Positions 27,301 to 39,040 of a DNA stretch of 64,000 nucleotides are shown in pieces; the first letter of the stretch is position 1, and each line of letters begins with the position of its first letter. The translations under genes were made by a program, and so were the position numbers. Source of the stretch: Bryopsis sp. KO-2023 (lineage: Eukaryota; Chlorophyta; Ulvophyceae; Bryopsidales; Bryopsidaceae); the NCBI GenBank assembly GCA_030272585.1, contig BSYQ01000010.1, positions 3,100,001-3,164,000 of the forward strand, written 5' to 3'. Below the pieces are notes generated by a model. It was not told the DNA's origin. It did not search any database and worked only from the letters and a program-made list of their open reading frames with translations.

Positions 27301-28898
27301 TACAAGGTCGGATACTTCAACGGAAATTCGCGAAGATATGAGCAACAACGGCGAAAACAACACAGGGGGAGGAAGTCTGCAGCTGAGAAAGGAAATCCAA
27401 ATAAAGGTTGATTACCTGTATTTTGTAGTTCTCCTGCTCTATAACCTACAAACATGCCCCCAAGCACAAGACGAATAGACAATATGCTTCTGCTTCTGGA
27501 CTCAGGACAACTTGATCAAGGACTTAAGATCCGACCTAAAGTCGACACAATGGCAGCTTCAAGAAACTTCAAGCGATTTACAAGCAGCGAAGGTGAGCAT
27601 TTGACGTTGTATTCCCAGTGTTGAAACTCCACTGGCGTTTTTACGATTCATGAGCTATCTGCAGGCCAGGGTCGAAAAGTGCCGCAGCAATCATGCTAAC
27701 CAGCTGAAAGCCCATCTTCAAGAATTTCTCAATTTAGCCAACAGACTGGAGATTGTCGAAAGGGATACGCAATCGGGCTTAAAACCCGAAGCAAGGGAGG
27801 CCTTCGTTGCAATTCAACGTCTTGCTGCAGATATTTCGAAGGTAACCTAGAGAAGTCTAACTGTTGAGAACGCTCCTATTTTATTCTACCGACATGAAAC
27901 ACGAGAATTTCATTCTGTTGCCCCAGACAGCTGCAGATGGAGATCAAGATTTACGCAACGAGCTCGAGCAAATTCGCAATCGAAATATAGATCAGCGTCG
28001 GAAGTACCAGGCATTATCGAAAGGCTACAGGGAACTTCGATATCGCTTGGGAGATATTTTGGAGGAGGAAGGTCAGGAAGCCCAGATGGTCCCTCACGAA
28101 GACGAAGTTCTTGATCAATACAGTGACAGTTTTCTCCAGGAGTACGTTTTGGCGGACGAAGGCGTGGCCAGCAAGTTGCAATTGAAAAGCGCGCCCGCCC
28201 TACAGCTAGCAGAAGCGAATCCGAAGGGGGGAAACACCAGCTCTCATGATTCGCTGAAGTTTGAGAATGAAAGACTCAGGAGCGAGTTGGATAGACTGAG
28301 AAAAGTCGATGCATGGACTCCGCTCGACGCTGTGAAAAGGGAAAACGAAAGATTGAAGTCACAGGTACAGGAACGCTTCATATATATTTCGAGATAGAAC
28401 GCTCGCCCTACCAACACACATAGATGACAGTTTACCGTCCGTCCCGTTCAAACACGCACTTTGCCGACCACGCTGAGCTTTACACGTTGTCTGCACACAC
28501 ACACACAGACGCATATCCGCCATCTTGACACAGTGTGTTTTACGTCCCAGTTGAAATCGATCGAAGGGATGGACAGGTCGCGGGCCCAGCTCGGCTACGA
28601 TATCGCAACACTCCAAGAAGAAAACGCACAGCTGCGGGCGGCAGCCACAGAGACAACGAACATTCCAGCACTGAGAACCCAAATCAAGGAGTTCACAATC
28701 AACACACAGATGGAGCTGGAGGCGTCCCTTCAAAGGGCAGAGTCCAGAGCGGCCATGGCTGAGGAGCAACTGACGAGTTTGCAAAGCTATTTGGCCAATG
28801 CGACGGTCGTGTATCAGAGGGAGATTGTTAGATTGCGCGACCTGGTTCAACCCAAACCCAAAGTGCCGTCTGGGACACGGAACGGCAAACCGCAGTGA
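24355..28898 (+). CDS. Divergent kinesin-like, CCDC78-like coiled-coil protein
   Basis: Exons: 24355-24625, 24713-24856, 24932-25053, 25148-25273, 25358-25447, 25537-25723, 25802-25937, one unresolved exon in 25938-26367, then 26368-26451, 26554-26631, 26751-26876, 26970-27086, 27173-27406, 27506-27592, 27665-27841, 27927-28364 and 28551-28898. The first third is a kinesin motor: FDFDYIYGPESSN, a P-loop GPSGSGKT completed across the first intron (usual form GQTGSGKT), FIELPGTE where DLAGSE is expected, and NITKLMADVFGGNCYTAVIGT for the SKLT...LGGN region. The switch I NxxSSRSH motif is not recognisable (DGRDRAATIFTI aligns there). The rest is coiled coil (LQARLEEERDNRAELVKENE, LVESEEQRLEVSRALVEFQ) and resembles the DUF4472 region of CCDC78, a centriole/deuterosome protein. 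A non-motile or weakly ATP-hydrolysing motor is inferred. The CCDC78 assignment is from memory of family style. Confidence 0.75.
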
Positions 28899-29438
28899 AG
28901 GATCTTGCAGGCCGTCGTTGGAACAAGAAGACCGCGGACTGTGGAAAAGGAAAGCTGCCTTGGCTAAGAAATCCTATCTCTTCGCCGTTCCTCGGAATCG
29001 AAACGCTTGTAAACTGTAAACTATGTCACTGTAAACTGAACAGGCTCTTGCCATCCCTCGGGCATTCTTCTCCACAACACAATTTCATTCAAAAAAAAAC
29101 ATTCAAGTGAACAAGGCGGCAAGGAAAAAAGAGAAAATTAAGTGAAACCAAACCAACCAAAAATTACATGCGCAGAAGCCCAGAAAAATGAAGGCTGCCA
29201 AATCCTGGTTTTTGAATGGGGAAAGATGATCACAAAAAAACGGTGAAGCACGGAATGCCCCCCTGCACCCACGGCCCGCTGCTTTCCTCGCCCTCCCATC
29301 GCCCCTCAAAGTCGCAGCATTACCAGCCATCAGATACGAGACGACCTTTCCCCTCAAGAAAACCAGCGCTGGAACCTCTTTGGTTTCGTTACGAGCGAAA
29401 AGGGAAAGGTGAAAATAAGATCCCACGTTGGTCGTTCG
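28899..29438. other. Intergenic, 3' flank then promoter of F-box/LRR gene
   Basis: Same-strand spacer between the CCDC78-like and F-box/LRR genes. In-frame sequence just before 29439 (from 29409) lacks another ATG. No other feature is seen. Confidence 0.4.
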
Positions 29439-31591
29439 ATGGCAGACGCTTCGAACCCCCATGCGAACGACTGGAGCTGGCTCCCGGTGGACGTTTTTTC
29501 TCGCGTCATCGACCCCGTGAGCCCGCACGACATTCGTGCGCTCCGTCTCGTTTGTCGCGACTGGTGCCAGAACATCCGTCTCTCGGTGCGGAGCTTTTCG
29601 GCGACGAAGGTCGAGCATCGTTTTCAAGTGACGAAAATCGCGGAGATTTTCCCAAGGCTCGAGCAGATTTCTGTCCATTGCGACAAGCTTCAATGGGACG
29701 CTGGAGCCCTGCAACCCATACAGAGCCTGAGCGCGTTACGCAAACTGGAGATTCGCAACCCAAGTTGCGGTTATTCGCTCTACGCGCTGTCCAGGCTGAA
29801 ACGCCTCACGGAATTGCACATACTCCAGAGCGCCTGGGAGCCGGGGGGATGGCAGCTCGGTTTTTTGAAAGAATTGACGACTTTGAAGGTGCTGGAGCTG
29901 TCAGAAACGAAAGATTTGTGCCTGCTGTCGCGACTCCGGGGGCTGCATAGCCTCACTCGACTTACGCTCAAATATTGTGAAGGCATCAAGGGCAGAGACC
30001 TGACGGTGCTGGAAAATCTGGGGGGCCTCAGGAGCTTGGAGTTGAATGGGTTCGGGTATGACTTACAGAAACTCAAGCTGGGGGCGTTGAGCAACCTGGA
30101 GGTGCTGAATGTCGCATATTGCCAGAAAGTGGGTGGAGGGGTGTTTCTGTTGGATGCCTGCATAAGCTGTCCGAAACTCGTGGTGTTGGATTTGGGGCAT
30201 TGTGAAGGGTTGAAAGATGAGGATTTCTGCGACCTCGGGGAGCTGGGCACTCTGAAGGCTCTGAACATTGCTCATTGCCGAATAGTTACGGATGCTGTCA
30301 TGTTTTCGGTGTCGAGCCTGAAAAATTTACGTTGGCTCAATATTTCGGGATTGAGAACGCTTTCTTCCCAGGTGTGTGTGCATCCGTATCTACCGTTTAA
30401 AAAAAAGATGGATATGAACAGAGTTTATTTTAGATAGATGGGGAAATACCCGTAGATTTGTTTTTTGGCAGAATTAAATAATTAATTAATCAAGTTTGAA
30501 GTTCCAAGTTTTGACTTCGGTTCATGCATAAATTTTGACTAAGAATTTCCAGAAAAAGAAAACGACTTCGGGAGCAATCTGATTTTTTGTTCGGAGAGCT
30601 CAGGCATTGTCGAACCAACCAATGATGGTTCGGATTTTTTTTCTCCCCTTTTTTGGAATTTAGTTTCGCTTTCATCGAGGGTGTTGATGAAGAAGAGAAA
30701 GTGTGGAAGAAAAAAAAAGTCATGCTGTGCACACTGTGATGCATTCAAGCTCCAAGCATCGATACGCCCTTTATTTTCTTTTTGACAAAAAAAGAGTGAT
30801 CCTGACAGCATCAACAAAACACAAAACAACACACTTCCCCCCCCCCAAAAAAAAACCATCCAACACGAACATAGAATCAACAACAAATGCACTCCGTTTT
30901 TTCACTCCATTTTTTTTCTACATTCCTTCTAGATCCTCTTTCATTCATCAATATTTGGCTAGGTTTATTTCTCGTAGTTCATTTATCCCTTTTTTTTGGA
31001 TCCAAATCTATTTGTTTGTTTGTTTGCGAAAATTTTGTCAATATTCACTTTTTATAATAAAATAAAATCCTTGGAGATTTTTATTTCGTCTTGATGGAAG
31101 AAAAAGTGAATATTGAATAAAAAAAAGTGAATAAAGTGAATATTTTTTTATTTTTTTTTCTCCCCCTCCAGATTTTGGAATCCCTTCAAGACCTCCATAA
31201 CTTAGAGGCCATGGTTGCACACTACTGCCCTTTCGTAACGGATGATGTTCTAAGAGCATGGGTGCAACTGGACAAACTCAAGCTTTTGGGCTGCGCGTGG
31301 TGTCACCTCATCACCGACACAGGCATAGAGCACGCATCCAAGCTGTCCAACCTGATCCACCTGGACGTGACGGGGTGCGATAAAATAACCAAGGCGTCTC
31401 TGGCCAGAGTTCAGAAACTGAAATCGTTGAGGTTTTTTGGGGTGCGACACACGCAGATTGCGAAGGAGGGGTTCGAAGCGAGGGCTGTGAACGATTCGGT
31501 GTGTGTGGAGCTGTGCAGGGAGGTGCTCGGGGGGCAAGCGGAGTTGCTTTCCGAAGGGGGGATGGTGGATAGCTGGTTGAAAGGAATTTGA
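29439..31591 (+). CDS. F-box and leucine-rich-repeat protein
   Basis: Two exons, 29439-30371 and 31172-31591, joined in phase 0 across an 800-bp intron, encode about 450 residues. Residues about 10-50 form an F-box (WSWLPVDVFSRVIDPVSPHD, RALRLVCRDW). The remainder is leucine-rich repeats of the cysteine-containing/AMN1 type: LKVLELSETKDL, LTRLTLKYCEGI, LVVLDLGHCEGLKDEDF, LKALNIAHCRIVTDA, LIHLDVTGCDKITKASL. Such proteins are substrate receptors of SCF (Skp1-cullin-F-box) ubiquitin ligases: the F-box binds Skp1 and the LRR arc binds substrate. The protein ends DSWLKGI. Substrate is unknown. The intron carries a C(n)A(n) run at about 30838 and several poly-T tracts. Confidence 0.9.
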
Positions 31592-34002
31592 CGGGGTTGG
31601 GTTACGGGTGTTTCACACACACACGCACACACACCTATGCATGTTTTCTTTCTTTCTTTCTTTCTTTTTTTTCTTTCTTCTAGATTATGTTAAGGGAGGG
31701 AAAAAAAAATGCATCTATGTATTCTTATCTAATAGGATTTTCAGTTTCATAGGGCGGTGCTGCATTGAGTTGGCAAGGTCATTCCTCCAGCGAGAATTTG
31801 GAGTTCAGAATTTTAACCACCCCCCTTTCCCCCCTCCTTCTTCTTGAAATGGTTTTTGGGGGTGAGTGAGTGACTCTCGTTGAAAAGAAAGGAAACGTGT
31901 TTTTTAGGCAGGAGGATTTGAGTGAGTGTGTGTGTGTGTGGAAAGAAGGGGGAGGATAAATTTTGTGGGGCAAGGTTGGTTGGAGCAGTAGTTTTGGCAT
32001 TTTTGCTTTGCATTTGACAAGAAATCTTGACCTTTGATATTTTGGTCCTGATTGGTGTGTGTGTTTTGGGGGATTGGGTATTTTAGGGCAATTGGTTTTT
32101 TTTTTCCTTCTTTTCATTTTTTTTTGAAAATTATACGAAATCTTGGGGAGAGTAGAATTCAAAATTCTGAATTTGTTGGGATATGTGTTTTTAGTTGAGG
32201 GAAAGAAAAAAAAAAGTAAAAAAAAAAAGAGTGAGAGTGTGAGAGCGAAAGAGAGAGATACACAGATGAGGGTTTGCAAAAAAAAAAACACAGTAAGAAA
32301 AATCACATTAAAAAAATTAAGAAAAAAATATTGAGGTTCTGGGGGCGTGTGATTTAGTTATTTGAAAAAAAAAAAGAAAGAGGAAAAAGTTGGCAATCTA
32401 GGCCATTGATTTTTTTTATTGCTTACATTAAGAGAAGTGGTGATTCACTTTTGTTTGTTTTAGCTCGAAACTTTTTCTTTTCTTTTAGCTACAGAACAAA
32501 AAAAACAGGGGGGAAAGGGGGAAGATGCTCAAAAAGAAAGAAAAAAAAAGAAAAAAACGAAAGGAAAATAGTAAACTTAGCAATTTTTAGACTAGCGATC
32601 GGTAATTGGTAGTGGTTTCTGGTCAGAGAAGAAAATAGAAAAAAAGGGGGGGGGGGGAAGGGGCAGGAAGAGAGTTGGCTTTAAATACATGTGTCTGTAT
32701 ATTTTTTAATGTTTTCTTCATCCCTGATTTTTTTTGTTTTTGTTTTGGGGGCTTAATTAAGATGAGGGAGAAAAAAAAAGAGGAGCATATAAACAGTCTA
32801 TGCTTGTTTTTGTTTTGTTTTGTTTTGTTTTTTCCTTCTTGGTGTGCTTTTGCATCCACCCATTTGGTTTTGGGAATTTTGCCAAAAAAAAAAAAAGGAC
32901 ATGCAAGCAGCGGTGGTGGATTTATTTTTTTTTGGTTGTTTTTTTTTGCCATGGATCATCCATGCTGCTTTTTTTTTCACGAGAAAATTTCTGTGTGTTT
33001 TTTTGTGCTCTTGTGTGTGTGTGTGTTTGTGCGTTTCGCATTTCAAGAAAACGAAAGGGGGCAAGACGAGAATTGTAGGGGGGAGCTCATGGGAGGGGGT
33101 TTATTGAAAGTAGAGCAAGAACAGAGAAGCGGTTTGGGAAAAAAATGGAAAAAAAAGAGAGGATATCTTGGTGGGGGGGAAAACTGTGGGTGTTTCTTTG
33201 TTTCTACCTGTTGGGTGGAATCCCGGAATGCTTTCTGTTTTTTTGTTGCTTTTTCGTTTCTTTTGCCAAGGGTGGTTCATAACATAAGACTGTGAAATCA
33301 AAAGGAATGGTTAACTTCAGTTCTCCCCCACCCCCCCTCCTCCTTCCCACCCAAAAGAAATGGTCAAGAGATAATATAACACCTAGAAAATTTAGAAGGC
33401 TTTTGGAAACAAGATTCAATCCTTGTCAATAGGAAAAAGGAGCGAGTGCGATGAAAAGAAACAAAAACTAGATATTAAAAATCAGGAGTCCTAGCTCCGT
33501 TGGGTGGATTTTTTTGTTTCATATTTCATAAATAGATGGTGGTGGCGTGAGAATACTATTAGCGATCGCCAAGAAAGGAGAAAAAAAAGACACAAACAAA
33601 AAGCAAAGAAATAGGGATTTTCAGGGGGTGTATGAAGTTGTGCTGAGGCCATGGATTGTTTTGCTGCTGCTTTTTTTTTTTTTTTGATAAACGAAAATGG
33701 TGCAGTCCAGGTTTTCTTTCAGTTTCTTTTCGGAGGGTTTTCAATTGTTTTGATGTGCTATAGATGTTTTCCCTCCCTGACAATTCGATGCAGGTGGGGT
33801 TGGCTTTCTTCGGTTGATAATTTTTGAGAGGAAACGTTTGTACAGCAGATCCAACATTTTTCATCATCACCTTTGGACTTTGGCAAAACAAAAAAAAAAC
33901 AGCAGGAGACGCTGTCAATAAACACTGTTCGAAGTTTTTGAAGATTTTGCATGTCATGGGCATGGGCTGCAACTCAACCTAACAAAGATGCTGCAACTCA
34001 CC
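31592..34002. other. Intergenic low-complexity DNA between convergent genes
   Basis: Microsatellites (CA)n and (CTTT)n at about 31615-31670, then alternating poly-T, poly-A and G-rich runs. Translated frames consist of Phe/Lys homopolymer strings. No gene is supported. Confidence 0.5.
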
Positions 34003-36551
34003 CTAAAAAAGATGCAACCTGATCGACAGCTGGGGTGAAACTGGGGAAACCCAATCCTCCAAAACGAACTTCTTTGGCAAGTAATTGAACAAACAACGAA
34101 AATTTGACTTGAGATCGTCAATACGCCCTTGGAAGTGGTAAAATACAGGGGAGGAAAATTCTGCAACCTGTCCAGCCTGTTTTTAACTTGTACAATACAT
34201 GTTGGCTTCATCTGGACCCCTCCTCCTGTCAAAACTTATCATAAGATACACCGACTGTCAAACCCATGCGCTCATATTTCTCCAAGTATCTGTCCAACAG
34301 CATGTCATTGATCAGCTCGGGTGGGAGCGAAGGATCGAATTCCTCCTCCACTGGATCGTCTTGGGGATCTCTTTCTTTCCTCCTCTCTATGACCTGGAAG
34401 GCAAAAACGCGCTTTTTACTGCCCGCTGGAAGCGTTTCCCAGCTACCAGATCTGATGGCAGTCGCTTTGATTTTTTTTTTCCTGGGATTTCCATCAATTC
34501 AAGATACCACCAAAATAATTGTGACATAATGGCCGCAAAGACGAACCCACACACAACTTTCGCTGCTCCTTAGCATTGGATACAGAACTCGCGACTGTTT
34601 GCTTGTTTCTTAGGGGTTTGGGGTGGGTTCAGTGTAAATATGTGTATAGAATGAAGCAACGGGAGATACGATTCCCAACAATCTGAACCACACAACAACG
34701 AGGTGCAATTGAACACTGTAACAAGCTTCACCTTCCCGATCCTCTCTTGGCAGTCGACCTGGTCCCACAGGACGTCCAAGTTACCTCGCACCGGTTGGTA
34801 GGACATTTTCGCCTGGACGCCTGACCACCTGGCATCTTCTTGTCGCTGCCATGGAGGCGTGCCTGATCGATATTTCAAGACCTATCGTCGCACACAAGCG
34901 CTTATCACTTTCTCGCAACAAAGAACATTCTTGACCGCTGTTGAAGGCCAATCGCCACCCACTCATGATTGTGTTGTTGGAATGTTTATACCTCCAGTTC
35001 TTCCAAGTCGAGGTCGCTCCAGTCAGAGGCGACGCTGCTTGAAGAACCACTGGGCGCTTCGTTGAATTTGCCTTTTGACAGAGAAGCCACTTCTCACCAT
35101 CTCTTTTTTGGTGGCATGTATTCATCACACGATAAGTATAACTGTAAACTATTTTGTTTAGTTAACCTGTTGCTGCTGGCGGCTGTGCGGGACAAAATGA
35201 AGCTCACTTCCTGGTTCGCTGGCAATTTTGAGTCAATGGTTGCCTACCTGCATGCCTCAAGACATTTGCCCATTTTCCTGACTGCCGCCTGTGCAGCCCC
35301 GCGTCGCTTGGTCTCATTTTGTCCACCAAACTCTTTATCTTGGACGGCTGCAACTGCTCCTGCGCCGCGTAATCCCTGGCAGCCTTTATGGCCTTCACAA
35401 TCTTGTCCCTGTATTTTGCTCTTGTCACTGCTCCCCGCCAACACGACTGTGGAACACCAACAGGACATAGCACCATGTAAAGATTTCAGACAGAAAAAGT
35501 CTGGTGGGGATATGTCGGGAAATTGAAACTTGTGTGGACTTCAGGATCCTTGTCGCTGCACCTGAATAACGGCCGCCATGAAGTGCTTCAGTATCGACTT
35601 CGAGACCCAGTCCTCTGCATTCCCAAACTCTTCTATAGCCTGACCAACCCTTGAGAATCGCCGTATGTTGATTGGTTTCGGGGATTCGGAGGTTGCCTGG
35701 TAAGAAATCCGACGTCCCTTGGAAGTGACGGACTTTGATCTCCCGACTGAGCTTGTTCTGGAATGAAGAAACATATCTTTGCCCCCCTTTTCCTAGCATA
35801 ATTTCTCATGATGCATTTCTATCAGCATTTTAACTTGGTGAAACGATTACTCTCTGTGATTTTGAAGGATTTGTTGAAGTAGGCTATTCAGGAATGAGGA
35901 AAAAAGGGGGGAGAGAAGAGATTGCAACAGCTTACGTCCCTCACAGGCATCTTTTATCGACACAACTTAGTATAATACCGAAGAAAGAGTACACACGTCT
36001 TGGAAAAAACGCAGAGGATGATAAGAGAGCAAATCAACGATTGACGGGGATGTAGATAGCTAACCCTGTGCAATGCGAAGCTGTGGAACACGCAGATGAC
36101 TCAGACGATGCATAAGCAACAGGAGTCTCCTTGACTTTTTGCTTTGGTTTCTTTGAAGGCGCTTGGTGGTTCAGCACGCCCAGGAGCATTGCGTTTTGAC
36201 GGGCGGCATTGTATCGACAATGAACACCCTGGTGTCTGGAACAGCGAGTTAGGCAAAACAACAACAACAAAGGATAATTTTATTTTCTTGAGTAAAACGA
36301 TGCACATATGCCATACGTGTTCTTGCCTGATTCACTTGAGGAAGCACAACTCTCGGCATGTGTTGGTCGCCAAACTTAATTCGATGGTCTTCCAGAATCT
36401 CCTTTTGTTTCTTGGATAGGGCGGCCTTCTGATTACGATCATTGACGTCAGGAAAAGAGTGTTCCAGCTCAGAGAGAAAGGTGCTCTTCAAAGTGCTTCT
36501 TTGGCTGCTGGGATCTGGCGGGTTGAAATGAACATTCTGCGGCCTGTGCAT
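34003..36551 (-). CDS. Unrecognised IQ-motif protein
   Basis: Eight exons join in phase: 36336-36551, 36065-36228, 35562-35757, 35248-35446, 34992-35092, 34732-34881, 34252-34393 and 34003-34127, giving 430 residues. An in-frame stop lies six bases before ATG 36551. The N-terminal third is basic and Ser-rich (KKPKQKVKETPVAYASSESS, GRSKSVTSKGRR). Near residue 190 an IQ motif is formed exactly across the exon 3/4 junction: AAVIQSCWRGAVTRAKYRDK (IQxxxRGxxxR), a calmodulin or myosin-light-chain-type binding site. It is followed by an alpha-helical basic stretch (DKIVKAIKAARDYAAQEQLQ). Acidic patches follow (SDWSDLDLEELE, DPQDDPVEEEFDPSLPPEL), then a helical end (MLLDRYLEKYERMG, LFNYLPKKFVLEDW). 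I do not recognise the family. Calcium/calmodulin control of a cytoskeletal scaffold is possible but only inference. Acceptor of exon 5 (atggtgag) is weak. Confidence 0.75.
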
Positions 36552-39040
36552 TCCTCACGTGTTAAAGCTTGCGGACCATCTAGAATACTATGTTGTCGAC
36601 AGCAAAGTCCGAGGGGAGTAAAGCTAAAACACGCGCGTTCGCATCTAATGAGTCGTAAATATTGTGGTTGCGCTTCGCGACTCCACTGCGTTCCCAACCC
36701 AAATCACACCTGCACCTCCGTAACAACCGTTCCTTTTTTTCAACGAGTGGCAAAGCCATTGGGGCACAGGTCCAGAATTCTTGTGTTCACACCATTCCTT
36801 GTTGTTGTTTGAAAAGGAGTGTAGGACACAGCAAGGTATTGAATAAAAGTTTGGTGCATCATAGCCCAACGAGACCAGCTGCATTCTTCTGTTCAGTTAG
36901 AATCGGTTGGTTACGCTCGTATTGAATTGCAGGAAAAAGCAAAGCACTTTCAAGTGTTTTGATTGCATTTCCTTCGACCGGAAAAAAGGCAAATGGGTTG
37001 TACTTATGGTGTGGGATGAAAAAAATGGAACATCCTTTTCACGTAGGAGAGCACTTTTTCCAGTACCCAAGTAATTACTTATAACACTCTCTTGTTTCTG
37101 TGTTGTGCTCGTTTATGATTTAGCACAACACAGAAACAAAAGAGTGTTATAAAAATTCAATTCAAACTATAGTCAGACACGCCAACTCGTTGCCTCAACG
37201 AACTACCACGGATGGAGGACACGCGGAGCAAGAAAAGGGAACCCAACTGATCTTTCCTGGCCTTGACAAAAGACAACTAATTTTCGTTGGCTTTCTCTGG
37301 GCAAATCGAGCACTACTCTACGCATTTACGGAGGAGAATGAGGTACTTAAGATACAAAGAAAGACACTCTCAAGTGCGGTCGTTCACAACGCAAAAGCAA
37401 GTTAGCAGCAACAGCTGCTCCTATTCCTTGAGACGTCTAGCGGACGGTTGGATTGCTGACCGGTCAACCAATCGATAAACCGTCCAAACAACAGTCCAGG
37501 TCCTACGTAAACTTATCACCTATTGATGGAGGGCAGTGGCATTCGATTGGCGCCCTTTTTGCAAACAAAATACCCGAATAAGGGGAGGCTATTATCATGG
37601 ATAGTCGGGTTCAAGGCTTTGTGCCTAGCTTCTCCCCCGTATTACATTTTTCTTGGTTGCCATATCACCACTTTGAACTCTCATTGGAGGCAGGCACTGC
37701 CTCCAATACATTGGCTCCCAATCTTTTCGCAGAAAAGTCTTGCCAGGGAGTTTTTCAATACTCTGAATTGTACTCTCCTCTCAACGTTTACAAATGCGCT
37801 TTTTCACCTCCTGTTGCTTATCGAAATAAAAACTGTAGCGCCGCAAACCACACACTGATATGTCCTTGCCAATATCGAGTTCTCTTTAGTCTAACAAGGA
37901 CTCTTAACCAATTGGAATGCGGGTCTGCCCCCCAACATGAAAGCCTGGGGTGGTTTGAGAAGACACGCTTTGGCCACAATCCAACACACGCGCGCTTAAC
38001 TTGCTGGAGGGCGGGCCCTAGGAAAACATCCTGCTTCTCCGCCAGTGTACGTTTCCAAGTTTCATTTGCAATAAGGTTACCTATGTAACTTTGATATTCA
38101 GTGTTGTATCGTGTCGAGTCGCAGTTATTTCACATGATGCTTTAGAGTAATTTAGTCCTGTTGACCAGGAAGGGATCTCCTGAAATGAAAGAAATCAAAT
38201 CTGGGGATGTCAGAGAATGCCTTGACAATGAATAGAGATGACGAGGGATGTTTTTTTTGGGTTGCCAGCTTCAATTTTGCAGCCTTGAATGGTGGCCAAG
38301 GAGTAAATTTTTGTTTTGTTTTGGATTTCAGTACAATCTGCTTGAGCTCTTGTCAAATGAATGAATTTTCGGCTTGTGAGACGTGTTGAGAAATATAACG
38401 AGTGGTTTGTTTTCTATTGTGTGGGGCGTTTGAAAGGTTTTGGGAAAGGTGCTGTGTAAGTTGCCCATGATATGGCGAAAGAACAAGTTCCTACCCTTCG
38501 ATCAAAAACACCCGACTCCTTTTTCTCTGCTGGCCCTCCTCTTTACAGTTATTATTTTTTTAAACTGAGGAAAGAAGTAGAGGAAAAACCTCTGGTCACC
38601 AAATCATGAAAATGTGCAACTCCATCCACGAAGATAAAGTTGATCTCTGTACCGCCTGTACTACGTATCGTTTTGATCAGCGATGAGAATCACATGTGCA
38701 ATCAAATACGGCTAGACCTAGCGATGAAGAATCAATCATATTTGCCAATTAATAAAACCACCCGAGGTTCACCATCTCGTCATTGAAGCAAAAATGAAAA
38801 TCCGACCGTTATTATGAAGGCTCCGGGTACTTTGCCAGTTTCCGACCTCTCTCTACACGTAATCTTTTTTTGTTACAATCCCAAAATGAGGCGGCTGGAT
38901 CCAACAATATCACTTTCACCCTTGCAATCGTGGCATTTTTTTCGGTTTTTTCAACCTATGACTGTATATGACTGTGTGTGTATATCTGCAGTTCAACTAC
39001 GTTCGGATCGTATTTTTTTTGTCTGGGCGTCTTTCTTCCT
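36552..39040. other. Intergenic, contains a strong hairpin; no supported gene
   Basis: Between the IQ-motif gene (head at 36551) and the 3' end of the HAD gene. Open frames at 37190-37405 (+) and 37523-38088 (+) lack domains and splice logic. A long inverted repeat at 37081-37150 is listed separately. Confidence 0.4.
37081..37150. repeat. 29-bp inverted repeat (hairpin) with 12-nt loop
   Basis: Left arm 37081-37109 and right arm 37122-37150 pair at 28 of 29 positions; the only mismatch is at arm base 11. Arms begin ATAACACTCT and end TGTTGTGCT. The loop is 12 nt. Such a perfect stem is unlikely by chance and could be a small transposon-like remnant, a small-RNA precursor or a recombination-prone site. 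Confidence 0.9.

Noticed and set aside
37190-38088. Several plus-strand frames of 60-160 codons
   Set aside because: No domain, frames overlap without splice logic, and composition is that of spacer DNA.
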